Positions 9,357-18,059 of a stretch of DNA of 64,000 nucleotides are shown here, one piece after another. A program made the translations under genes and the position numbers. How positions within the stretch are numbered: the stretch's first letter is position 1; each line of letters begins with the position of its first letter. The DNA comes from Bog-473 sp963828825 (GTDB lineage Bacteria > Actinomycetota > Acidimicrobiia > Acidimicrobiales > RAAP-2): positions 744,001 to 808,000 of the forward strand of contig CAWHGF010000002.1 of NCBI GenBank assembly GCA_963828825.1, read 5' to 3'. Below the pieces are notes generated by a model. It had not been told where the DNA came from, made no database searches, and saw nothing but the letters and a program-made list of their open reading frames with translations.

Positions 9357-9466
9357 TCCACGAGTGTCTAGCCCAGGCCGCTACACGGGTCTCAGGCGGT
9401 CGGCCCGACCGCTCAGGGCTGCCGGGAACTCGGCGGACAATCGGCTGATTCCCAAGTCACTCGCAC

Positions 9467-9810
9467 TCAGTGCGTTCCAAGGATCTGCCTGTGACGGGGC
9501 CGTGGCCCTCGAGACTCCTCTGGGGAATCGGGAAGGTCGTAGATGTCCGCCAGCGACGTGAGCCACTGGACAAAGGCCACTCCGGCGATAACCGAGAAGA
9601 CCAAAGACGGCGCCCGACGACGCCAGATCAGCGGGAGGATGAGTGCAGCTTGCAACAAAATTGCCTTATGGCCGTGCCGCACGAAGCGCCAGGAAGCGCG
9701 AGGCAGGCAGCCAGCAGCAGGACGGCAATGGCCGTTTCGATCAACAACTGATGGTCGGCGTCCCAGACCCGGAGGCGATCCCACCAGACGTGGAGATCGC
9801 TCGAGGTGCT
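9467..9810 (-). pseudogene. Sensor histidine kinase N-terminal relic
   Basis: Reading leftward, LHVWWDRLRVWDADHQLLIE and TAIAVLLLAACLAL lie in one frame; after a frameshift near 9690, FRWRFVRHGHKA-like sequence and ILLQAALILPLIWRRRAPSL, VFSVIAGVAFVQWLTSLADI continue in another. This matches the N-terminal membrane domain (DUF7134-like) of actinobacterial NarL-type sensor kinases. The frame then loses similarity and stops at 9467, so the dimerisation and ATPase domains are absent. No response regulator is adjacent. The relic sits between two ABC exporter loci and may once have controlled one. Confidence 0.55.
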
Positions 9811-9998
9811 ATGCAGAGGAAAAGGTCCGATCCGTGGTCGAGATCGTCATGGCTCAATACTCGCGTGAAACCCCAAACGCTGGCATTTGCCAAAAGGAGG
9901 AGTCGGCTCCGGTCGGGATCATCCCTGAGAAGGTCGACGGAGACTTTGCGGATTTCTACATTTTCACCCATGCACGCAGCTCAGGGCGTCTGGGTCCC

Positions 9999-10967
9999 AT
10001 GACGCCGACGCCTTCGCCCGGATTGGCCGTGGTCACGACCGGACTCACGAAGGAGTTTGGCGATCGCAGGGTGGTCGACAATCTCGATCTCACGATTCCC
10101 ACTGGATCGGTCTGCGGATTCGTGGGCCCGAACGGCGCTGGCAAGACCACCACCATCCGCATGTTGCTCGGGCTGATCCGTCCGACTAGTGGCGAGGGCC
10201 GGATTCTGCTCGGAGATCTCGATCATCCTTCCTCCTACCTGTCCCGAGTGGGGGCCTTGATCGAGTCGCCCGCCTTCTACCCGGCCCTCAGCGGGTGGGA
10301 CAACCTCCTGGTCCTCACGCGTTTGGGACAGTTGCCGATCTCGACCATTGACAGCGTGCTGGAACGGGTCGGATTGGCCGACCGCGGCCGAGACCGCTTC
10401 AGCCGATACTCGTTGGGCATGAAACAGCGACTCGGCATCGCCGCCGCCCTTTTGGCTGATCCTTCGTTGCTCATTCTCGACGAGCCGACCAACGGCTTGG
10501 ACCCAGCGGGGATCGTCGAGATGCGGAGTCTCATCCGGTCCTTGGCCGACGAGGGCATGACCCTCTTCGTCTCGAGCCACCTGCTCTCAGAGATCGAGCA
10601 CATCTGCGATCACGTGGTGATGATCCGCAGCGGGCGGAGCGTCTTTCAGGGATCTGTGGCCGAACTCCGCGCCATGAGGACGGCGGAGCTCGTGCTCCGA
10701 CCTGAGAGTCCAGGACAGCTTGGCCTCTTGGCGCAGCTGATCTCGGATCGGGGCCTCGAAGCGGAAATCGAGGAGGCGACGAGCTCCGTGGTCGTCGCCG
10801 CCAGCACCGCCTTGGCCGGAGAACTCAATCGAGCCGCCTTCCAAGCAGGAGTGACCGTGAGCTACCTGGCCGAGCGCGAGCGGAGTCTCGAAGAGGCCTA
10901 CTTCGCCCTCACCGGCACGCATTCTGGCGATGTCGAACACAGTGGAGCCTTGGGGGTGATCCGGTGA
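9999..10967 (+). CDS. ABC transporter ATP-binding protein
   Basis: A 322-residue ATPase beginning at ATG 9999 (MTPTPSPGLAVV). Walker A GPNGAGKTTT, signature-like YSLGMKQRLGIAAALL, Walker B LLILDEPTNGLDP, and an intact H-loop FVSSHLLSEIEH are all present. The C-terminal 100 residues are the accessory domain typical of drug or bacteriocin exporters of the CcmA/DrrA type. The stop overlaps the next start as GTGA. It is a close relative of the damaged ATPase at 4443-5404 and shows what that gene should look like. Confidence 0.92.
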   Translation: MTPTPSPGLAVVTTGLTKEFGDRRVVDNLDLTIPTGSVCGFVGPNGAGKTTTIRMLLGLIRPTSGEGRILLGDLDHPSSYLSRVGALIESPAFYPALSGWDNLLVLTRLGQLPISTIDSVLERVGLADRGRDRFSRYSLGMKQRLGIAAALLADPSLLILDEPTNGLDPAGIVEMRSLIRSLADEGMTLFVSSHLLSEIEHICDHVVMIRSGRSVFQGSVAELRAMRTAELVLRPESPGQLGLLAQLISDRGLEAEIEEATSSVVVAASTALAGELNRAAFQAGVTVSYLAERERSLEEAYFALTGTHSGDVEHSGALGVIR

Positions 10968-11746
10968 TCGTGGCGGCATTCCGTAGCGAGTGGGTGAAAC
11001 TGAAGCGACGGAATCTTCTGGTCGGAACGTATGTGGGACTCGCGCTCGCGGCCTCTCTCTTCGCCATCCTCCTCTTCGCCCAGGCTCCTGCCAATGGTGG
11101 CGGGGACCTCCCGAGCCTCACTCAGTTGGCCCAACCGAACGGGCTGATCCACGGTGTGAACCGGGCTGCCGTGCTCCTCGGCATCGTGGCTTTCGGGATC
11201 GCCGCCACACAGATCGCCAGTGAGTACAGCCTCGGCACGCTTCGCCAGCTTCTCGTGCGGCAGCCGAGACGTCCCATCCTGCTCGCTGGCAAGTGCCTGG
11301 CCGTGCTCACCTTCATGCTGGGCGCGGTGGTGTTCTCCTCCCTTGTGGCCACCGTCGCAGCCTTCGTCATGGCCCATGCTCGCCACGTCCCGACGGCTGC
11401 CTGGACCTCGAGCGCCGGGATCGGTGACTTGACCCGAGCTCTCGGTGACCTGCTCTTGGCCACGATCGGATTTACCATTTTTGGTCTGGTCGTCGGCCTC
11501 CTGTTCCGTTCGTCGGTCACCGCGGTCATCGTGGGCTTTGCCTACCTGCTTCCGGTCGAAGCGGTCGTCACACGAATCGCGCCCCACACCGCGACTTGGC
11601 TGCCCGGACAGCTCCTCCAAGCTGTTGCGGCGGGAGGGCTCTTCCCGGACGGATTCGCCCATTCGCTGATCCTGAGCGTCGTGTATCTCGTCATCGCCGG
11701 GGTGGTGGCGACCGTGGTGTTCGTGCGAAAGGACGTCACGGCCTGA
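10964..11746 (+). CDS. ABC transporter permease (ABC-2 type)
   Basis: A 260-residue membrane protein starting at GTG 10964, coupled to the ATPase stop. Six predicted helices are visible (near residues 20-40, 60-85, 105-130, 150-180, 185-200, 230-250). The N-terminal AAFRSEWVKLKRRNLLVGTY and IASEYSLGTLRQLLVRQPRR are typical of ABC-2 permeases of the NatB/bacitracin-export type. With the upstream ATPase it forms one exporter of unknown substrate. Confidence 0.88.
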   Translation: MIVAAFRSEWVKLKRRNLLVGTYVGLALAASLFAILLFAQAPANGGGDLPSLTQLAQPNGLIHGVNRAAVLLGIVAFGIAATQIASEYSLGTLRQLLVRQPRRPILLAGKCLAVLTFMLGAVVFSSLVATVAAFVMAHARHVPTAAWTSSAGIGDLTRALGDLLLATIGFTIFGLVVGLLFRSSVTAVIVGFAYLLPVEAVVTRIAPHTATWLPGQLLQAVAAGGLFPDGFAHSLILSVVYLVIAGVVATVVFVRKDVTA

Positions 11747-11848
11747 GTGCGATCAACCCACCCACTCGTCCGTCAGCGACCGCCGACCTACGGTCACGAG
11801 CTCTCAAGCGGTTGCCAGTGGCCGGCGGCCTGAGCGGAGACCGCAATC

Positions 11849-12727
11849 ATGGATAGCTCTCCAGACGGGTCGCCGTCTTCAGCGGTTCCTCACGACGCCG
11901 ATCGGCGCGCGATCGGCACCGTACCGGTGCTTCGTCGAGTCTTCCCCGCGCCGGTTGCCGCCAAGGTACCCGAGGTCATCGCCCTGTTTTGGGTGGTCAA
12001 GGTCTTGACGACGGCCGGTGGTGAAGCAACGTCGGACTTCCTCAAAACGTGGGGAAACATCGGGGGCGGAGGCACCGAGGTCTTGCTATTCGCGATCGGC
12101 TTGGTGCTCCAGTTCGGCACGCGCCGCTACCGGGCCCACGCCTATTGGTTCCTCGCCTATGCCATCGCCATCTTCGGAACAGGCGTCTCCGACTTTCTCC
12201 ACCTCGACGTCGGCATTCCCTATGCCGGCACCACCGTCTTGTGGGCAGCGATACTGGCCGTCATTTTCCTGGTGTGGCACCGGACGGAGGGAACACTTTC
12301 CATCCACAGCATCACGACACAAAGGCGCGAGTGCTTCTACTGGGCGACAGTGTTCGCGACGTTTGCGCTGGGAACGGCTCTCGGTGACTTCACGGCGACG
12401 GCCCTCAACTTGGGCTATCTGGGGTCGGGGATCCTCTTTGGCGTGCTCATTTTGATCCCAGCCTTCGCGTGGCGGAAATTCGGCATGAACGCCGTGGTTG
12501 CGTTCTGGTGCGCGTACGTCGTGACCCGCCCTCTCGGTGCGTCGTTTGCCGACTACATAAGCAAGCCGGCCAGCATGAGCGGGATCGGATTCGGAGACGG
12601 GCCCACGGCTCTGGTGTTCACTGCCGCCGTCGCTGCACTCGTGCTCTATTTAATGCTCGTGCGGCCGGACATCCAGCCCCCGGGAAGCGCATTGCGCCCA
12701 TCCGACGGCGACCATCCACGTCTCTAA
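11849..12727 (+). CDS. COG4705-type polytopic membrane protein
   Basis: A 292-residue protein with an N-terminal polar segment and about eight helices. It has two related halves: KVPEVIALFWVVKVLTTAGG then GVSDFLHLDVGIPYAGTTVL, and later YWATVFATFALGTALGDFTA then LNLGYLGSGILFG. The repeated T-x-G/G-D-F and L-x-GY-GS/T motifs, and FVVTRPLGAS-like sequence near the end, match the COG4705 membrane protein family, whose function is not established. It stands alone about 100 bases after the exporter pair, without an obvious partner. Confidence 0.8.
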   Translation: MDSSPDGSPSSAVPHDADRRAIGTVPVLRRVFPAPVAAKVPEVIALFWVVKVLTTAGGEATSDFLKTWGNIGGGGTEVLLFAIGLVLQFGTRRYRAHAYWFLAYAIAIFGTGVSDFLHLDVGIPYAGTTVLWAAILAVIFLVWHRTEGTLSIHSITTQRRECFYWATVFATFALGTALGDFTATALNLGYLGSGILFGVLILIPAFAWRKFGMNAVVAFWCAYVVTRPLGASFADYISKPASMSGIGFGDGPTALVFTAAVAALVLYLMLVRPDIQPPGSALRPSDGDHPRL

Positions 12728-13223
12728 TGAAGAAATTCTGGTACTTATCCGGGATTTTCAAAAAACCGGGCATGTCCAACCGCGATTTCGGGATGCCCGT
12801 TCAAGATCGGGGCTGGCGACTGTACCTCCGCAAATTTCGGCAATCCATCGGCATTCAACTTGGGCGGCATCTACCTCAGTCGTGCCGCGCTCTCCCACCT
12901 TGGCGGCGAATCGGGAAAGGGCCGAGGATTCACCGCGGCGCGGTATAGCTGGATTCGGTGGGTGAGGAGTCTCTTGTGAGCCGACGTGGGCGGAGGAAGG
13001 GCGGGGACGCATACCAGAAGGAGTAGGCATCCCACCCGTTCCTCGCGGGATTGCTGGCGGTATTTCTCTTTGTGATCGGGATCACGTTTGCTCGTAATTC
13101 TTATTGTGAGCCCTGTGCCCTTCACCCGGCGTCCGGGGACATACCCCCGGGGCCGAACCGGTGACCCTTTGGCTTGAGGTCAAAGATCGCTCGGGAGGTC
13201 CCAGACTCCGCCATCGGCTACCC
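12728..13223. other. Intergenic, no convincing gene
   Basis: CGGGCAT (12767-12773) and ATGCCCG (12793-12799) form a seven-base inverted repeat around a 19-base loop just after the COG4705 gene; there is no T tract. From 12976 a plus-strand stretch reads MSRRGRRKGGDAYQKE, then a stop, then in frame HPFLAGLLAVFLFVIGITFA, which could be a relic of a small membrane protein with a nonsense codon at 13024. I cannot assign it. Confidence 0.4.
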
Positions 13224-13916
13224 CTATTCGTTCTGCCCGCAATAGAGGGCGACGTAGTTCGCCGGACCATTGCCGTTTCCTCCCCCTAGGTCCGATGGGT
13301 TCTTCGACGCAATGGCCTTTTGAGCGTTCTCCACTGCGGCTGTGGCCTTGGCCTTGATCGACTTGGGCAACGACGACAAATCCGAAGCGAGTTGGTCGAT
13401 CTGTGCTTGGTGGGCCGTAATAGCGGCGAGGACAGCTGCCTTGCTGGTGGCGTTCTGGGCAGACTGGTATACCGGAAGGAAGGTCGAGCAGAATGCGGTC
13501 GCCGTTCCTTTACCGAAATATGACGGCAACGGCGCACCGTTCCCATTGACCCCGCAGTAGGTGTCGATGGACCCACTGTCGGGGATGTTGTTGAGTTGGT
13601 TGGCGTTGTTGGAGGAGATCGCCGCCTCGGCAGCGGTGACCGTCTCGTTCACGGTCTGACCCAGTGCTCCCGCCGGGGCGTTCTCCTTCAGGACCGTCAA
13701 GTCGTGGGCGTGCTACTTGAGGACGGCCAGAAAGCCTGCGTTCGAGGTCACGTTGGCGCCGGCGCGGTCTATCGAATCGTTGGCGCCGCAGAACGCTGCC
13801 TTGCTGGCGTGTTCCGCAGCGGCCGCCGGGCTGACTCCGACGCTCGTACAAGCAACGATTCCGGACGCCATCAGGCTCAGCGTGACCGCCGTGGCCGCGA
13901 AAGCAACTCTACGCAT
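13224..13916 (-). pseudogene. Secreted lipoprotein interrupted by an in-frame TAG
   Basis: From ATG 13916 the frame has a lipoprotein signal (MRRVAFAATAVTLSLMASG, lipobox IVAC at about residue 23). It runs through HASKAAFCGANDSIDRAGAN to FLAVLK, then TAG at 13713-13715. The same frame continues without another stop through LTVLKENAPAGALGQTVNET to the true end at 13224. Several cysteines (CGANDS, YCGVNGNG, FCSTFLP, YCGQNE) are spaced through it. Total length would be 230 residues. The rest of the frame is preserved, so the change may be recent (for example CAG to TAG) or an assembly error. Function unknown; divergent from the LuxR regulator. Confidence 0.68.
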
Positions 13917-14071
13917 TCTGTGCCCAACCCTCTCTTTATGCGCCTGATCGGCGGCAGACCGTACGTAACTTCGGCTCCCGCTTAAGGTTTTCGCCTCGGT
14001 CCCGAACAGCCGGGGAGCCACCCCGGGACGAAGCAAAAAGTGACACTGATCGTGACGTAGCCCCTGGGCAC

Positions 14072-14098
14072 GGGCAATACGCCATTCGGCGTATGCCC
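14072..14098 (+). promoter_or_regulatory. Inverted repeat over the LuxR-type gene start
   Basis: GGGC-A-ATACGCC-ATTC-GGCGTAT-GCCC forms an 11-base-pair stem with one bulged A and a four-base loop. The ATG at 14093 lies within its right arm. No ribosome binding site is visible before that ATG. The element could be an RNA hairpin hiding the start codon, a dyad operator for self-regulation, or a sign that the real start is a downstream GTG. Confidence 0.5.
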
Positions 14099-15184
14099 CC
14101 GCCTGTCCGTGTCAGAATCGTGCTGGTGCCGTCTGACGGATCCTCGCGCCGGAGAGAGGACCTCCTGCAGACGATCCACGCCCTCTCGCTCGTCGAGGAC
14201 ATCGATGACTTCGGTCCTACCGTCCTCGGGGAGATCGACGACCTTGTGCCCTCGGACCTGTCCTCCTATAACGAGGTGGACCCTTCGGCAGGCCGTGCCG
14301 TGGTGATAGGGCGCCCCCACCAGCCAACTGCAACCGAGCTCGACGCATGGAAGCGCTGGGCTCACCAGAATCCCTGCCTTGACAACGTCCTCAGGACCGG
14401 GGACGGGTCGCCCAGAAGGATCTCCGATTTCCTCTCTGCAGCGGAGTTCCACGGGCTTGAGCTCTACGCCGAGGTGTACCGGCCTCTGCAAGTCGAGCAC
14501 CAGGTCGCCTTCTGTCTGGCGTCGTCGGATCCTCTGGTCATCGGGATCGCCCTCAATCGCCGTGAGACTGACTTCGACGATGAGGAGCTGCAACTTCTCG
14601 ACATCCTTCGCCCCCATCTGATTCAGGCCCACCGCCGCCTTCAGCACCTGAGCACTCTTCGTCAGGCGCTCGAGAGCGTGGCCGGATTCCTGAAAGAGGA
14701 AGGGCAGGCCTTCCACCTCATCGATAATCAGGTGAGCGGGCCCGCCGCTGAACTCCTCAGCGCCTACTTCGACGACCCGCAAGGCGTGCTGCCTCAGCCT
14801 ATTCAGACCTGGCTCGATGACGAACGAGATGCTTTTGTCACGACAGGTCCCGAAAGGTTGCGCCACCCCTTCGTGATTCAAACGCAAGGACGCCGACTGA
14901 CCATTCAATATGTTCTGGATGGAAAGGGTCGCGAGCTGCTTTGGTTGCACGAGCGGGAAGCAGTTGACGAGAATCTCACGCTTCGGCGACTCGGTTTGTC
15001 CAAACGCGAAGCGGAAGTGTTGTGGCTCTTGGCCCAGGGCCTCTCGACCAAGGAGATCGCGCTTAAGGCAGGCATATCGACCCTGACTGCCAAGAAACAC
15101 CTCGAGCACGTTTATCGAAAGCTGGGCGTATCAAATCGAACTGCGGCGGTCGCACTGGCCTTTGACGCTTTGACCGTAACCTGA
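14093..15184 (+). CDS. LuxR family transcriptional regulator
   Basis: A 363-residue protein whose last 65 residues are a LuxR/NarL helix-turn-helix: LGLSKREAEVLWLLAQGLS, TKEIALKAGISTLTAKKHLE, HVYRKLGVSNRTAAVA. The first 290 residues have no clear named domain but resemble the N-terminal GAF-like sensory region of single-component LuxR regulators, with HQVAFCLAS and a conserved LLDILRPHLIQAHRR helix. The start is uncertain: ATG 14093 lies inside a hairpin and GTG codons follow within ten residues. The divergent gene is the broken lipoprotein, a possible target. Confidence 0.85.
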   Translation: MPPPVRVRIVLVPSDGSSRRREDLLQTIHALSLVEDIDDFGPTVLGEIDDLVPSDLSSYNEVDPSAGRAVVIGRPHQPTATELDAWKRWAHQNPCLDNVLRTGDGSPRRISDFLSAAEFHGLELYAEVYRPLQVEHQVAFCLASSDPLVIGIALNRRETDFDDEELQLLDILRPHLIQAHRRLQHLSTLRQALESVAGFLKEEGQAFHLIDNQVSGPAAELLSAYFDDPQGVLPQPIQTWLDDERDAFVTTGPERLRHPFVIQTQGRRLTIQYVLDGKGRELLWLHEREAVDENLTLRRLGLSKREAEVLWLLAQGLSTKEIALKAGISTLTAKKHLEHVYRKLGVSNRTAAVALAFDALTVT

Positions 15185-15917
15185 GAACGGAGTTCGCTGC
15201 GGGTCGTACCGTTGGCCTTGGCACCATCTTGAAGTTGGGTGCGGGTCCTGGGTCTCCCCCATGGTGCCTGCGAGGGCAGTGTTCATTTCCGAATTCAGTC
15301 GGCCTCTCAGAGGTCACGACGCTCGAAAATTTGGGCCACACAGACGGGTCTTTCGCGACACGAAAAAGACACAAGAGCACAGAAAAAACACGAAATTGCG
15401 GTCAATGATGGTCATCGACGGGGAGGGGTGGATCCCACGTTTCCCGTGGTCAGCGGCCAGAAATGACCCTGACGTGGATGAACGCATTTGGGCTGCCGTC
15501 GGTTCGAATCCCGCCACCATCGCTCTCATAACGCTCGATTATTAGTGAGCCCAGGCGAAAGCGTCGCTGACCCGGGATTCCTGATGGCTGCGGGCTCGTC
15601 CATAGCTCGAGGTTTCGGGGCAATTGTCGTCCCGCACGCCGTTTCGATGATGAACGGTTTCGGGGAGTGCGCTCTCCTCCATGCCCCGAAAAAATGTGTC
15701 GTCCATGCCTCGCGTTGCTGTGACTGGCTACAACGTGGCCAGATAGGCATCCATCTTGACGAAGCTAGTCTCGAGGCCGGCCCGGCAGATGTCAACAGGG
15801 AAGGGACTCGTTGGCGATCGGGTCGCCTGACAGTTACTGCACGGTGACCGCGTTCGGTCGACATAAGACGGCGGTCCGCCTAGTCCGAGCTAGTTCCGCG
15901 TTGAACTTTCGGAGGCG
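15185..15917. other. Intergenic, no convincing gene
   Basis: No protein-like frame was found. GGTTTCGGGG occurs twice (15611-15620 and 15656-15665), and CCCCGAAAAA at 15684-15693 can pair with the second copy. Around 15497-15520, GGTTCGAATCCCGCCACC resembles the T-arm and 3' end of a tRNA, but the stem is imperfect and the rest of a tRNA is missing. The region may be an old insertion boundary. Confidence 0.35.
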
Positions 15918-17477
15918 TCAGAAACTCGTGCTCCGAGCCGCCGGGGCTCGCGGCGCGCCGGTAACCGCCGAGAGGTGGGGCGACGGGCGGGCGATCGAGA
16001 GCGGCTGGGCAATGTCCTCCAGCGACCGCTGCTCGGCGTCGACACCGAGGAAGGCGGCGACGACTCCGCCGATGAGCATCACGCCGGCCCCGATGAGGTA
16101 GCCGATGAACAGCCTGAAGTGGTCCTGCCCGTTGCCGATGAGCTCGCCATAGAGCCACGGACCGAAGGCGCCGAAGCTCTGGGCGATGGCAAAGAACACG
16201 GCGATGGCCTTCGCCCGTACCTCAACGGGAAAGATCTCGCTCACGGTGAGGTACGCCGCCGAGGCGCCGGCCGAGGCGAAGAAGAAGATCACGCACCAGC
16301 ACGCTGTCTGGCTCACGGCGTTGAGGACGCCGGCGTTGAACAGGAGAGCGCTGCCGGCGAGAAGGCCACCGGCCACGATGTACGTGCCGGCGATCATCTT
16401 CCGGCGCCCAATGGTGTCGAAGTAGTGCCCGATGGTAAGTGGGCCGATCAAATTTCCCAGGGCGAAGAAGATGAAGTAATAGGCGGTGTCCGTGGCCGGA
16501 ACGTTGTAGATCTTCGTGAGGACCAAGGCGTAGGTAAAGAAGATGGCGTTGTAGAGGAAGGACTGGGTGATCATGAGGGTGGCTCCGAGGATGGATCGCC
16601 TCGGGTAGTGGACGAAGAGCGTTCGAGCCAGGGCCACGAACCCGATGTTGCTCGCCGGGGTGATCTCGATGGCCTTGGACTCATCGACCTCACCCAGGGT
16701 CCCCCCGCTGTGCAGGGTGTGCTGCTCGATCTCGTCTACTGCCCTCTCGGCCTCCTGCTCTCGGCCGTGCATGAGGAGCCAGCGCGGACTCTCAGGAAGG
16801 TTCTTGCGCACGAAAAGGATGACGAAGCCCAGCGCCGGGCCGAACAGGAACGCCACGCGCCACGAGTAACTGACGGGGAGGTGGTTCACCACGAGAATGG
16901 TGAGGACGGTGGCGATGAGTGCACCGCCCCAATACGTACCGTTCACGGCGATGTCCACCCGGCCCCGGTATTTGGCAGGGATGAGTTCGTCAATTGCCGA
17001 GTTGATGGCGGCGTATTCGCCGCCGATGCCCATGCCGGCAATGAACCGCGAGACCCAGAGCCAGTAGGCCCAGCCCGGCGAATGCCCGAAAGTCAGAGCG
17101 GTGAGCACGCCGCCGAACAAGTACACGCCCAGGGTGATCATGAACAGGTTGCGCCGGCCGAACTTGTCCGACATCCGCCCGAAGAAGAGGGCACCGACCA
17201 CTTCGCCCAAGAGGTACACGGTGCCCACGGCGAAGGCGACTTCGGACGAGGAGAGGTTGAGGGCCTGCTTCTGGCTGATGAGGCCTTCGGCGTTGCTGGC
17301 AATGGTGATCTCGAGGCCATCGAGCACCCAGGCCACACCGAGGGCTACAACCAACCGGGTGTGGAACCCCGACCATCCCAGGCGGTCGAGTCGGGCCGGG
17401 ATGAGGCTCCGAATCGTTCCTTCGGGGAGGCGGTTCGGCCGCCTCCCTTCTTCTTCCGTTCTGATCGTCGTTGCCAC
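15918..17477 (-). CDS. MFS transporter (sugar porter / metabolite:H+ symporter type)
   Basis: A 519-residue, twelve-helix major facilitator. Family marks include GRMSDKFGRRNLFMITLG after helix 2, WVSRFIAGMGIGGEYAAINS at helix 4-5, NLPESPRWLL before the central loop, and HYFDTIGRRKMIAG in the second half. The PESPRWLL element is typical of the sugar porter and SV2/NiaP-like groups, so the substrate may be a sugar, polyol or small organic acid. I chose GTG 17477 because AAGGGGG lies upstream; the frame opens further upstream at 17543. It stands alone. Confidence 0.86.
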   Translation of the reverse strand: MATTIRTEEEGRRPNRLPEGTIRSLIPARLDRLGWSGFHTRLVVALGVAWVLDGLEITIASNAEGLISQKQALNLSSSEVAFAVGTVYLLGEVVGALFFGRMSDKFGRRNLFMITLGVYLFGGVLTALTFGHSPGWAYWLWVSRFIAGMGIGGEYAAINSAIDELIPAKYRGRVDIAVNGTYWGGALIATVLTILVVNHLPVSYSWRVAFLFGPALGFVILFVRKNLPESPRWLLMHGREQEAERAVDEIEQHTLHSGGTLGEVDESKAIEITPASNIGFVALARTLFVHYPRRSILGATLMITQSFLYNAIFFTYALVLTKIYNVPATDTAYYFIFFALGNLIGPLTIGHYFDTIGRRKMIAGTYIVAGGLLAGSALLFNAGVLNAVSQTACWCVIFFFASAGASAAYLTVSEIFPVEVRAKAIAVFFAIAQSFGAFGPWLYGELIGNGQDHFRLFIGYLIGAGVMLIGGVVAAFLGVDAEQRSLEDIAQPLSIARPSPHLSAVTGAPRAPAARSTSF

Positions 17478-18059
17478 GTCCCGTCCCCCTTCAGACTGAC
17501 CTTGACGACGACTCCTTACCCAGAGATTCTTCTCGTCACGCACTGTCTGGCTGTTCGCCTCAGGCCGTCAAAGTCGCAGTGCGATCTGACCAGTGATGGG
17601 TAGAGGTGCGGACGAAGGTCTGGCGCTCGATCCACGGGGCGCTCGGCGGTAGTCCCTCTACTGGTCCCAGGCCGGATTCGTTACCTCCCGGCTTCGTTCA
17701 GCGGCGGATACCCCTATCAACCATACGGCGGAGGTGGCCTCAGCCGTATGCGTTGCGCTCGCCCAGGCCCGGATGACCAATGTCCATCGTCTCGACCCTC
17801 GCCAGAAGGTCGGTTACCGCAGACTTAACGGCATCTCGATCCTCGTTACGAACGGCGACCCCAGCTCATTCGTCGTGCTCAGAATCGCCTGAGTTTTGGT
17901 CGTCGAACTCCCACCGCCTATCCCTCAGCGTATTTCCACTGGTATCCCCGTCCTTCCCAAAGCTACGACGCCCCAGGCCGGCGATCTGGGGCGGTTGCAT
18001 CTGTCCGGGCAAGCCTGTGGGGCTTTCATGACGCGTCAACTGACCAGTAGGGTCGAAGT
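17478..18059. other. Intergenic, no gene seen
   Basis: Between the divergent MFS and AhpD-like genes. No frame here looks like protein. The main feature is the strong hairpin at 17722-17750, listed separately. Confidence 0.5.
17722..17750. repeat. Strong 29-base imperfect palindrome
   Basis: CATACGGC-G-GAGG-TGG-CCTC-A-GCCGTATG: an eight-base outer stem, one G-A mismatch, a four-base inner stem and a three-base loop. It has no T tract, so it is unlikely to be an intrinsic terminator. It lies about 245 bases upstream of the MFS start and 310 bases upstream of the AhpD-like gene. A regulator binding site or structured RNA is possible. Confidence 0.55.

Noticed and set aside
13713..13715. Programmed stop-codon readthrough or a non-standard amino acid at the lipoprotein TAG
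   Set aside because: There is no downstream structure or suppressor gene visible; mutation or error is simpler.
15497..15520. A tRNA gene ending at about 15520
   Set aside because: Only a T-arm-like segment is present; the stem has a mismatch and no anticodon or D arm can be folded upstream.
15975..17603. Long plus-strand frame of 542 codons opposite the MFS gene
   Set aside because: It is the antisense shadow of a clear twelve-helix transporter, rich in Glu, Gly and Arg, without motifs.
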